NCBI GenBank assembly: GCA_030431255.1
Contig: JAUIJL010000010.1
Coordinates: 244,855 to 308,854 of the forward strand
DNA: 64,000 nucleotides
Direction: 5' to 3'
From: Thermoanaerobaculia bacterium
GTDB lineage: Bacteria > Acidobacteriota > Thermoanaerobaculia > Multivoradales > J023
The translations under genes and the position numbers were made by a program. The notes beneath the pieces are model-generated. The model was given only the letters and a program-made list of their open reading frames with translations, made no database searches and was not told the DNA's origin. Of this stretch, positions 54,923-62,859 are shown one piece after another (the stretch's first letter is position 1; each line of letters opens with the position of its first letter).

Positions 54923-56205
54923 GGGCTGGTTTCCTCCGCTGAACCCGCCGATAGCTCCGCCCCTAAATCCAACAACTTGCGACGGATCATATCCAAAGCC
55001 ATTTGACTGGTCATGCGTCGAACCTGTTCCCGATCGCCGGGGAAGATCACTTGACGATGCTCGACCTCGTGCTCTCCGGGGCCGGCCAGGGCGAAGTGCA
55101 CGGTGCCCACGGGTTTCTCGTCGGTGGCGCCGCCGGGACCGGCAATCCCGCTGACCGCGATCGCCAGCTCGCTGCGACAGCGGGACAGGGCGCCCCGCGC
55201 CATGTCCACCACCACTTGCTCGCTGACCGCGCCCCAAGTTTCGAGGGTTTCTGTTTTTACCCCGAGGAGCAGGGTTTTGAGACCGTAGGAATAGGTGACG
55301 AAACCACCTTCCAACCAGGCGCTGGAGCCCGGTGTGCGGGTCAGACGCTCGGCGATCAAGCCGCCGGTGCAGGATTCGGCGGTGACTACGCGCATGGAAG
55401 CCGCTTGCAGCAGCTCGCCGACCACCTCTTCGAGCTGCTGCTCCCCTTCGCCGTAAACCGCCGGACCGATGGCGCGTCGCAAATCCGCCATCATCGGATC
55501 GAGGATCTCGGCTCTCTGCTCCGCTGTGCCCTTGGCGGAGCCCTGAACCCGGATGTCGCCCGGAGACGCCAAGACGGCGATGGCGTCGCGGCCGTAGGTC
55601 GTATAGACCTCCTTGATGCGCTGCTCGACCTCCGACTCCGGCAAACAAGCGACCTTGAGGGTGCGTCGCTCCACGGCCGATTCCGACTTGGACTGCGCCG
55701 CCAGGAAGGGCTCGAGGTGATCGACCATCATGCCCTTCATCTCCCGCGGCACGCCGGGGAAGAGAAAGATATGGCGTCCCTCGTGCTCCAATTTCTGTCC
55801 CGGAGCGGATCCGCGGCGATTTTCCAGCATCTCGGCGCCGTCGATCACCTCCGCTTGGCGCCGATTCACTTCCGGCATCACCCGGCCGAAGGAGGCGAAG
55901 AGCTTACGAATATGCTCGACCCACGCCTCGTCCACTTGCAGACCGCGACCGAGGGCGCGGGCGGTGGCGGCGCGGGTTCGGTCGTCCTCGGTGGGTCCGA
56001 GGCCGCCGGTCAGCAGCACCAAATCCGCTTGTTGTAAACGAGCGGTGAGCTCGTCCGCGATCGCCTGCTCGTCGTCGCCGATCACCGACTTGACGATCAG
56101 GTCGACGCCGAAACGCTCCAGGAGAGCGGCGAGGGCCAAAGAGTTTGTATCCAGTCGCTCGGTGCCCAAGAGCTCGGAGCCGACGGCGAGAATTGCAGCC
56201 TTCAT
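54919..56205 (-). CDS. cinA: CinA: nicotinamide-nucleotide amidase, two-domain
   Basis: About 428 residues from ATG 56205, matching the usual start KAAILAVGSELLG; an ATG at 56217 adds four residues and is less typical. N-terminal MoCF-like (COG1058) domain: LLTGGLGPTEDDRTR, NRRGSAPGQKLEHEGRHIFLFPGVPREM. C-terminal CinA amidase: VTAESCTGGLIAERLT with the catalytic Ser, and AVSGIAGPGG and KPVGTVHFAL. It hydrolyses NMN in NAD salvage; no recA is next to it here. Divergent from the M29-like gene. Confidence 0.95.
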   Translation of the reverse strand: MKAAILAVGSELLGTERLDTNSLALAALLERFGVDLIVKSVIGDDEQAIADELTARLQQADLVLLTGGLGPTEDDRTRAATARALGRGLQVDEAWVEHIRKLFASFGRVMPEVNRRQAEVIDGAEMLENRRGSAPGQKLEHEGRHIFLFPGVPREMKGMMVDHLEPFLAAQSKSESAVERRTLKVACLPESEVEQRIKEVYTTYGRDAIAVLASPGDIRVQGSAKGTAEQRAEILDPMMADLRRAIGPAVYGEGEQQLEEVVGELLQAASMRVVTAESCTGGLIAERLTRTPGSSAWLEGGFVTYSYGLKTLLLGVKTETLETWGAVSEQVVVDMARGALSRCRSELAIAVSGIAGPGGATDEKPVGTVHFALAGPGEHEVEHRQVIFPGDREQVRRMTSQMALDMIRRKLLDLGAELSAGSAEETSP

Positions 56206-56339
56206 GGTGCAGATCATAGGAGCATCGCGGGGTCGTGGGCAACCGGCCGGACCCTACGCGCCCGTTCGAAGACGGCAACTTGCCGGGCGCGGATTCGCGA
56301 TATGCTCCCAACCCTTATGGTTTTGATGAAATCTCTTCA

Positions 56340-57755
56340 ATGGACTTGCCGGTGAGCTCGACGGACGAGAGCATCGAAGCGTTCAGTGTTTTGCTGCGGG
56401 ATTGCCTGCGGGTCAAGGCGCGCGAGGATCTGCTGATCCTCTTCGACGAGTCGGTCATGCCATGGGTCGACCCCTTGACCGAAGCCGCCATCCATCACCA
56501 GCTGCGCCCCCTCTACGCTTACTTTCCAAAGCGTTATCAGCTGGCTCTGATGGATTGGAAACGGCCCGGTGGTGATGATTCCTCGGTGCCCCTGCCCCGG
56601 CCGTTGAGAGACGCTTTCGCCAATACCCGCTCAGTGGTCAACCTGCTCGACGGCGATTTGGCCACCTCCAGCCTGCGCGGTGCCGTGCTCAACATTCCCA
56701 GGGTGCGAGGTTGCCGCCTCGCCCATATTCCGGGGCTGACCCGCGAGATCCTCGATGTGCTCGTCGACTCTCCGATTCAAAAGATCGAGCGCCACGCCGA
56801 GCTCTTGGCGTGGGCTTTGGGGGAGGCCTGGGAAGCCGAGCTGATCACCCGATCCCGAGATTCCACGGGAGGCACCTCGTCCTCCCACCGGCTGCGGCTA
56901 CAGCTCGAAGGCTGGCACAACGCACCGCTCACCAGCCCCGGCGTTATCTATCCCGACAGCTGGGGCAACATCCCGCCGGGCGAAACCTTCTGCTGCCCGG
57001 AGAGCATCGCCTCGGTCCATGGTGAGGTGCTGATCGACGGCAGCGTGCCGGGGGCGGTGTTGGGTCCCAACGACTCCGCCGTGCTTTGCTTCCATGAGGG
57101 GCGTCTGGAAGAGATCCGAGCGTCAAAGACGTCGCGGGCACTGGCCTTCCTGGAGCAAGAACGCGAACGCGCCGAAGCCCGAGGGGACCATTCCTGGAAT
57201 CTCTTCGCCGAGCTGGGCATCGGTTTGAATCCCGCCATTCAATCCTTGACCGGCAACTCGCTCTTGGACGAAAAAGCCGCCGGCACGATCCATATCGCCA
57301 TCGGCGACAACTCGATTTTCGACGGACCCATCATCTCCGAAACCCACGCGGACATGGTCGCCACCGCCCCGGATCTGAGGCTCGACGGGCGCGAGATCAT
57401 CCAAGGCGGTGAAATCGATCTCGCGGCGATCCGCGCTTGGCGGCGCGAGGTCGAAATGAAACCCTTGAAGCTGAAGGCCCATGAGCGCCTGGAGCTCGAC
57501 GACGCGCGCATGGACGAACGTCAGGGCCGATTGGTCCTGCGCCTGAGCCGCAACGGTAGAATTGGTTATGTGCACCTTGCCGATGAAGCCGAGGGGCGTC
57601 GATTGGCGGAATTGGCCCGTTGCCTTCCCCACAACCAAAGCTTGTCGAAGCGGGCTGTGGATTCCCGAACCAGGGGTTGGCCCAAAGACGAGCTCGAGCA
57701 TTTGCTCGGCGTGCTGCGTCACTTCCAAATCGCCCATGTGCAATCCCACGGCTAA
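56340..57755 (+). CDS. M29-like metallopeptidase homologue
   Basis: 471 residues from ATG 56340 (start uncertain: no ribosome site; a GTG at 56235 would overlap the cinA promoter). The C-terminal half follows aminopeptidase-T/M29 proteins: GNIPPGETFCCPESIASVHGEVLIDGS, AELGIGLNPAIQ, DEKAAGTIHIAIGDN and SETHADMVATAPDLRLDGREI, i.e. the Glu, Glu, His and His/Asp region of the metal site. The loop after HIAIG lacks the Tyr expected in active M29 enzymes, and the N-terminal half is only weakly similar. Peptidase function is possible but not secure. Confidence 0.65.
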   Translation: MDLPVSSTDESIEAFSVLLRDCLRVKAREDLLILFDESVMPWVDPLTEAAIHHQLRPLYAYFPKRYQLALMDWKRPGGDDSSVPLPRPLRDAFANTRSVVNLLDGDLATSSLRGAVLNIPRVRGCRLAHIPGLTREILDVLVDSPIQKIERHAELLAWALGEAWEAELITRSRDSTGGTSSSHRLRLQLEGWHNAPLTSPGVIYPDSWGNIPPGETFCCPESIASVHGEVLIDGSVPGAVLGPNDSAVLCFHEGRLEEIRASKTSRALAFLEQERERAEARGDHSWNLFAELGIGLNPAIQSLTGNSLLDEKAAGTIHIAIGDNSIFDGPIISETHADMVATAPDLRLDGREIIQGGEIDLAAIRAWRREVEMKPLKLKAHERLELDDARMDERQGRLVLRLSRNGRIGYVHLADEAEGRRLAELARCLPHNQSLSKRAVDSRTRGWPKDELEHLLGVLRHFQIAHVQSHG

Positions 57756-57802
57756 CGAAACAGCTCCACCAGCGATGCCCACTCGCCGCTGGACCCAGCG
57801 TA

Positions 57803-57853
57803 GGGGAGCCCTCACCCCCCTGACCCCCCTCTCCCGGGGCGGGAGAGGGGGGG
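57803..57853. repeat. REP-like palindrome, copy A
   Basis: Contains a perfect 12-bp inverted repeat, CCCCCCTCTCCC (57824-57835) and GGGAGAGGGGGG (57841-57852), with loop GGGGC. It is one of two inverted, imperfect copies in the 390-base gap between the M29-like gene and the ATPase gene. Such C/T- and G/A-rich palindromic repeats are often scattered between genes in GC-rich genomes. Confidence 0.75.
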
Positions 57854-57956
57854 ATGATTGCTTGCGCTGCGCGCGCGCGATTGAAGGTAATTTTGAATCG
57901 GTCGAGCGTAGAGCATCTCCCAATCTGACCAAGAAGCTTGGGCGAGCACTCTGGCT

Positions 57957-58010
57957 CCCCCTCTACCGCTTGCGGGAGAGGGGGTTGGGGGGTGAGGGTG
58001 GTGCAGAGCC
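57957..58010. repeat. REP-like palindrome, copy B (opposite orientation)
   Basis: CCCCCTCT, A, CCGC, TT, GCGG, G, AGAGGGGG form a nearly perfect hairpin at 57957-57984, followed by TTGGGGGGTGAGGG, which is the reverse complement of the left flank of copy A. The rest of the 57756-58145 gap holds nothing else that I recognise. Confidence 0.75.
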
Positions 58011-58145
58011 CTGTTTGCGGACGATCCCCACAGAGAGAGGAGGCTGGAGGGCGAGGGCGCAAAAATCGGAGCCTTCTGGAGAAATCGAGAGGAATCGTGC
58101 CAAACCGATCGTAGGACGGCCTGAGCAGCAACAAGCGAGCGGACG

Positions 58146-59756
58146 ATGAGAAAAGCCCAACAATTGATTCGACTCATCTTGGGAGACGCGGATTTCGACG
58201 GCGTGGAAGCTCGACCCGCTCCCGGGGAGGGCTCAGGATTCCAGCAATTCGTGTTGCATTTGAAGGAAGCCCGTTACCGCGGATTCCCCGATACTTGGAA
58301 TGTGGCGATCCGTGAGCGACCGGAGCAGCGGCCGGATCCCAAGAGCGTCGCCGCCCTGGTCCACGAGGCCAAAGATATTTGCCGTCGGGCCATCAGCCTT
58401 CAAAACCGTAAACAGCCCCACCCCATGTTGTTGGTCTCCGACGATCCCGCGGTGCGTTTGGCCGGGCATCTGCGATTTCGCGGCGAGCTCGTGTTCTCCA
58501 TCGACGCCCGCAATCTGCCGGATCGCCCTCCCGAGGACCGGGTCAGCTTCCGCTTCTCCCCCCTGGTGACCGCGGTGCGCTCCAAGCTCGACCGCCACGA
58601 GCTGTCGCGTTTTCTGCTCGCGCCCTACCAACCCCACGACCCGGCCGTGGGTTGGCGCTTCTTCGGTCGCGAGGCGGAGCTCGAGCAGCTGATCGAAACC
58701 GACAGCAACTTTTTCGTGGTCGGGCCTCGACGGGTGGGCAAGACCTCCCTTTTGCAGGAGTCCAAGCGCCGTTTGGAAGCCAAGGGCGCCAAGGTCTTCA
58801 TGATCGCTTGCCAGGACAAGGAAGAGCCGAGCCAAGTCGTGGACGAGATCGTCCGCTCCCTCGACGCCCGCACCGTGGTCACCGTCAAGCGCCGTTCCCA
58901 GATGCTCGACGACTCCATGCTGTCCAGTGTGTTGCGCACGGTGACGCGCAAACATCGCAAGGTCGTCCTAGTGCTCGACGAGCTCGGCAACGCCATTCGC
59001 AAACGGGAGCGCGACCCCTGGCAATTCATGGGCGCCCTGCGCGAGCATTCCCAATCCGGCAACCTGCGGATCATCATGTCGGGCTGGCAGCAGATCTACC
59101 GCCGCCAAGGGGAGTTCGAAAGCCCGTTCGTCAACTTCGCCGCGGTGTTGCCCCTCAAGGGCTTCAAAGACAAAGAAATCCGCGAATGCCTGATCGACCC
59201 CCTGAGCCTTTGGGGCACGATCCGCGACCGGGACGCCCTACGCCATCGGGTCGTTTCGAGCGTCGGACGTCAACCCTTCCTGCTTCAATATTTCGGCGCC
59301 GCTCTCTACAGCCGCATCCTGGAAGACGGCGAGGACGATATCGACACCTTGGCCGAGAGGCTGCTCGAAGAGGACGCCCTCGAGGTCTTCCTCGACGCCG
59401 TGGAGGAAATCTTCTTCCGCTTCATGCCGTCGCCCCTGCAACGGTATTTATTCCTGGCCTGCTGCCGCGAGGCGGAGCTCAAGGGCACCCCCTTGCACAC
59501 CGCCGAGCTGACCGACACCTGGATACGGTCTAAGCTGCTCGAGCTGGGCTTGAGCTCCACCCACGACCAACGTCGCGAGGTCTTGGAGGCCCTGGAGCTC
59601 CGGGGCCTGACGGCGCCGGTCGGCCAGCAGGTGCGTCGGCACCACATCGCCGCGCCCATCGCGTACGTATGCATCAAAGAGTCCAATGAGCCGATCGACG
59701 AGCTGATCGAGATCCTGGCCGAGGAGATCGACTTGCCCCCGAAGGATTCCCCGTGA
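58146..59756 (+). CDS. STAND/AAA_16-like ATPase with unknown N-terminal domain
   Basis: 536 residues. Residues 1-180: unrecognised domain with a regular helical beginning (RKAQQLIRLILGDADFDGV). Residues about 185-420: P-loop FFVVGPRRVGKTSLLQESKRRL (K at about 204), Walker B VVLVLDELGNAI, a sensor-like IMSGWQQI, and a CT lid with SVGRQPFLLQYFGAAL (the helical GxxPxxLQ motif of AAA_16 and STAND proteins). Residues 430-536: winged-helix-like, a common end of such NTPases. Its TGA overlaps the next gene's GTG (GTGA), so it is translated with the phosphoesterase fusion. ATPase activity is likely; the role is unknown. Confidence 0.8.
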   Translation: MRKAQQLIRLILGDADFDGVEARPAPGEGSGFQQFVLHLKEARYRGFPDTWNVAIRERPEQRPDPKSVAALVHEAKDICRRAISLQNRKQPHPMLLVSDDPAVRLAGHLRFRGELVFSIDARNLPDRPPEDRVSFRFSPLVTAVRSKLDRHELSRFLLAPYQPHDPAVGWRFFGREAELEQLIETDSNFFVVGPRRVGKTSLLQESKRRLEAKGAKVFMIACQDKEEPSQVVDEIVRSLDARTVVTVKRRSQMLDDSMLSSVLRTVTRKHRKVVLVLDELGNAIRKRERDPWQFMGALREHSQSGNLRIIMSGWQQIYRRQGEFESPFVNFAAVLPLKGFKDKEIRECLIDPLSLWGTIRDRDALRHRVVSSVGRQPFLLQYFGAALYSRILEDGEDDIDTLAERLLEEDALEVFLDAVEEIFFRFMPSPLQRYLFLACCREAELKGTPLHTAELTDTWIRSKLLELGLSSTHDQRREVLEALELRGLTAPVGQQVRRHHIAAPIAYVCIKESNEPIDELIEILAEEIDLPPKDSP

Positions 59757-61834
59757 GCTCCCCCATGAGCAAAGAAATACCCGCGCTTTTCCATTTTCCG
59801 GGTTGGAGCCACGTATGGTCACGGCTCGAAGGCCGTCGATCCGTCATCGTGCACGGTCCCCAATTCTGTGGCCAACGGCTCTTCTCCAAAACCATCCAAC
59901 AGAGTTGGAGCACCCGAGCCGACCACCGCTGCCTCCAATTCCATCTACCGTCCGTCAGCCGCGACGGTCAATTGCTCAGCTCGGAGCTCGCCGACCGGGT
60001 CGGCAAACAATGTGACCTCGAGCTGAAGCCTTTCGACCCGGTGGTCGGTCGAGATCGCGGCGACGCATTCTTCGACGCCTTTCGAGAGGCCCTCGAAGCG
60101 GATACCGGCTCGACCCTGGTGGTGATCCGCGGCGGTCGGCGAGGCCTCGAAGAGAGCTACCACGCCTTGATCGTCGGCTTCTGTGATCTACAGGTTTATT
60201 TTCAAGACCACCAAGGCTGCGACCTCACCCTCCTCGTGCTCGACGATTATTCGATGTACTTCTATGAAAACTGGCGCTACGAGGAAACCTCCATCTCCGA
60301 TCTCCACCCGATTTACCTCCGGGTGCCCTCGGCCAAAGAGCTGACCCGATTCTTGGGTCGCCTCCACTTCGGCGACGACACCGATGCCGCCGACGCCGCC
60401 GATCGGTTATTGCACCTCACCGGTGGTCACCACGGTCTGATCTTGGAAGCCTTCGACGCTCTCGGTCTAGATTGGATCCGACCCCTGCCCGAGCCGGAAA
60501 CCGCCCCCGACCTTTCGTCGCTGATGGACGACGATTTGGAGTCGATGATCGAAGGCGGGCGCATCCTGCACGAGCTCCAGCGACGTTTGGCCCAGCAGCC
60601 CTCCACGTTTTGCGCCGAAGCCCTGCGTCATCAAAAAGCTCGATTGTTTCCGCCCAAAACCCCGGACTCTCAGTATTTGACCGAGCTCGGCATCTTGGCG
60701 CGCTCCGGCATGAATCGCTTGGTGATGTGTCCTGGAGTGATCTCCGGTGTCATCGAGGACATGAACGCCACCGTCGACGCGGCCAAAAAGCCGACTTCGT
60801 CGATGGAGCCGGCCGGAGAGCTGGATTTGGACTTGGGTGAAACGGAAATCGAAGACGACGACTTCCTCATCGTCCACATCTCGGATCTTCACGTCGGTCC
60901 TGACTTTCGATTCCACCTCACCACCCGCGACTTCGAAGGCCGCAAGAAAGCCCATCAGCTGCTGCGGGAGGATCTCGATCAATTCGGCATTCGCCCGCGG
61001 GTCGACGCACTGGTGGTCAGCGGGGACTTCGTCGAGCGAGGCGCCCAATTCGATCAATTCCAGCGGGCGTGGGAGGTCGTCGAGGCCATCCGCAAAGATC
61101 TCGCATTGGATCCCTCCCGGGTGGTGGCGGTGGCCGGCAATCACGATCTCGATTGGCAACCCAAGGAGTACGCGAAAAAGCAGGAGCAAACCGGCATCAG
61201 CCGCGAGAATTACGAAACCTTTTATCGTCTACTGGGCAAAGAGCCCTGCACCGCTTCCCTGACCCGAATCCCCAACCGTGGAAGCGGCCCGGATCTGCGA
61301 ATCCTCGGCCTCGATTCCAATTTGGTGGAAGGTCCCGACGCCGGGGGCATCGGCTTCCTGGGTGCCGACACCCTGGAAACCGCCGGGGAGCTCCTGCGCC
61401 AAGACGATCTCAACGGATCCAACGCCTGGAATTGGATCGTCGTGCACCATCACCTCTTTCCCGCCACCTCGCCGGGAGCCGTCGCCGCCCTCGGCAAACG
61501 CATCAGCACCTTCGCCAACGCCTCCGAGCTGCTCTACCACGCCCGGCGCTGGCGAGCGGAAATGATCCTGCACGGCCACGAGCACCAACCGTCGATCACC
61601 GTCGCCCAACGCTGGTCCTACCCACCACGAGGCCACGAGCCCGCCTTCTTCCCCGTCATCTCCGCCGGCGCCGGCAGCTTCGCCCTCGGCTCCCATCTCG
61701 GCCCCGTCGGACGCAACCACTACTACATCATCCACCGCCGCAAGCACGAGATCTGCTTCCACTCCCGAATCCTCGACGACCACGGCGCCGCCTTCACCTA
61801 CCACGACAAGATCCGGGTGCCTTTGAAGGGATAG
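59753..61834 (+). CDS. Degenerate NTPase-like half fused to calcineurin-like phosphoesterase
   Basis: 693 residues; GTG start, AAGGA 6 nt upstream. Residues 1-330 resemble the neighbouring ATPase in build (VIVHGPQFCGQRLFSKTIQQ in place of the P-loop, LLVLDDYSMYF in place of Walker B), but the loop lacks the GKS/T pattern, so ATP hydrolysis is doubtful. Residues about 360-693 are a metallophosphoesterase: SDLHVGPDF, SGDFVERGAQ, AVAGNHDLDW, VVHHHLFP and LHGHEHQPS, i.e. all five metal motifs. Targets could be nucleotides or DNA. Hypothesis: the ATPase senses, the second protein cuts. Full-length and intact. Confidence 0.82.
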   Translation: MSSPMSKEIPALFHFPGWSHVWSRLEGRRSVIVHGPQFCGQRLFSKTIQQSWSTRADHRCLQFHLPSVSRDGQLLSSELADRVGKQCDLELKPFDPVVGRDRGDAFFDAFREALEADTGSTLVVIRGGRRGLEESYHALIVGFCDLQVYFQDHQGCDLTLLVLDDYSMYFYENWRYEETSISDLHPIYLRVPSAKELTRFLGRLHFGDDTDAADAADRLLHLTGGHHGLILEAFDALGLDWIRPLPEPETAPDLSSLMDDDLESMIEGGRILHELQRRLAQQPSTFCAEALRHQKARLFPPKTPDSQYLTELGILARSGMNRLVMCPGVISGVIEDMNATVDAAKKPTSSMEPAGELDLDLGETEIEDDDFLIVHISDLHVGPDFRFHLTTRDFEGRKKAHQLLREDLDQFGIRPRVDALVVSGDFVERGAQFDQFQRAWEVVEAIRKDLALDPSRVVAVAGNHDLDWQPKEYAKKQEQTGISRENYETFYRLLGKEPCTASLTRIPNRGSGPDLRILGLDSNLVEGPDAGGIGFLGADTLETAGELLRQDDLNGSNAWNWIVVHHHLFPATSPGAVAALGKRISTFANASELLYHARRWRAEMILHGHEHQPSITVAQRWSYPPRGHEPAFFPVISAGAGSFALGSHLGPVGRNHYYIIHRRKHEICFHSRILDDHGAAFTYHDKIRVPLKG

Positions 61835-62024
61835 GCTCTGCCGACTAAAGCTCGGTCGGTCAGCGATAAGCTGGCCTATATTCCTGCCGGTAAGACTCTT
61901 AGGAAAAGTTAAAACCTTCGACATTTGAAATTTGGGTAGCCCCGACGTCAGCAAGATGAATAGAGTGTCGCTCCAGCTGGCGCCTGCGGAGTCTTTGCTA
62001 GTCACAGGAATTATTGACGCCTGG

Positions 62025-62315
62025 TCAGATGGCGGGTATTTGGTTCTTCTGAACCTTGAATGCCCCGGAAGACTCGCTTTGAAACTCAGCCAAGATTTCA
62101 AGATACCCATCAACAAAACTTTTCATTTCCGGGGGAAGGGTGGTTTCGCCTTTGACAACTACGGTGACGTCCGAAGCGAAGTCATTAAGGCAATCCCAGA
62201 AAGCATCCTTGTTTTCTCCATAATGGAGCGGAAACGAAAAAGTCTCGCGAACGAGTCGATGAAACTGTTCCTTCGTCTGCAATCCCGAAAGATCTAAGGT
62301 GATGGGACCATTCAT
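62025..62315 (-). CDS. Barstar-family RNase inhibitor
   Basis: 96 residues from ATG 62315. LHYGENKDAFWDCLNDF matches the barstar YGENxDAxWDCL motif with the two Asp of the barnase interface; ITLDLSGLQTKEQFHRLV precedes it and a C-terminal helix-strand follows. The ATG overlaps the barnase-like stop as ATGA. Longer frames upstream belong to another reading frame of the barnase relic. The gene is intact, unlike its partner. Confidence 0.9.
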   Translation of the reverse strand: MNGPITLDLSGLQTKEQFHRLVRETFSFPLHYGENKDAFWDCLNDFASDVTVVVKGETTLPPEMKSFVDGYLEILAEFQSESSGAFKVQKNQIPAI

Positions 62316-62659
62316 TTTGCACCCAGAAGCTGGAAAGTCTTGTAGTGGTCGCCCGTGTAGTAAATCGGGCCGTCGTTTGAATAGACCACTCTTTCTCCTC
62401 CACGATACCCAGATGTGTAGTTGACGTCTGCTTCGTATCAAACCCTATCCGGAGCATCAGGCAAGCGGCCTTCCATGTTCCGAAAAACATCACCACCTAT
62501 ACTCTTTCCAGGAGCCTCCTCGGATAGATTTCCTGCCTTTGGATCCCAGCCCAAATCCCTGGCTTCAGCCTTTGTAATGAAATTGTCCGGCAGCTTATCT
62601 GACTTGAAGAGCGACTTGCCGACATCTGAAACCGATGTTCCTGCACCCCTTGAGACTAC
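62312..62659 (-). pseudogene. Barnase-like RNase tail: no start codon, one internal stop
   Basis: In the frame that ends at 62312 the sequence can be read as KLPDNFITKAEARDLGWDP, GNLSEEAPGKSIGGDVFRN, then EADVNYTSGYRGGERVVYSN and TGDHYKTFQ, closely following barnase (Glu of EADVNY, Arg of GGERVV and His of GDHYKTF are in the positions of the catalytic residues). One codon at 62438-62440 is TGA where barnase-type proteins have Trp (TGG). Upstream of GTA 62657-62659 two stops occur in frame and no start codon is available, so this is a toxin tail detached from a carrier, not a complete gene. It overlaps the stop of the DUF4926-like gene. Confidence 0.85.
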
Positions 62660-62859
62660 TCATCAGCCGGCAACAGCGCCTCCTCCTCGAGAGTTACAAC
62701 CCCTAAGGTTGCTCCTTTAGCATCACAAAACTCGACTTCGTAGTGAGGTTTCTCTGCTTCGTCGTAGATCAACAGGACTGCCCCCTTGGCGCCAACCTGC
62801 AACCCCCTTTCGGGGATGGGTGCTGCTAGCTGCACAACGTCGTAGAGCTGAAACCTCAT
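62656..62859 (-). CDS. DUF4926-like protein, probable immunity protein
   Basis: 67 residues from ATG 62859, which overlaps the RHS stop as ATGA. The pattern RFQLYDVVQLAAPIPERGLQ, GAKGAVLLIYDE and YEVEFCDAKGATLGVVTL fits DUF4926, a small beta-barrel-like family found next to DUF6883 domains. The upstream RHS ends with a DUF6883-like domain, so this is most likely its immunity or partner gene (inference). A longer frame starting at 62919 lies inside the RHS gene. Confidence 0.8.
   Translation of the reverse strand: MRFQLYDVVQLAAPIPERGLQVGAKGAVLLIYDEAEKPHYEVEFCDAKGATLGVVTLEEEALLPADE

Noticed and set aside
61932..62297. 121-codon plus-strand frame over the barstar gene
   Set aside because: Antisense to barstar, whose minus-strand translation matches a known family with its interface residues.
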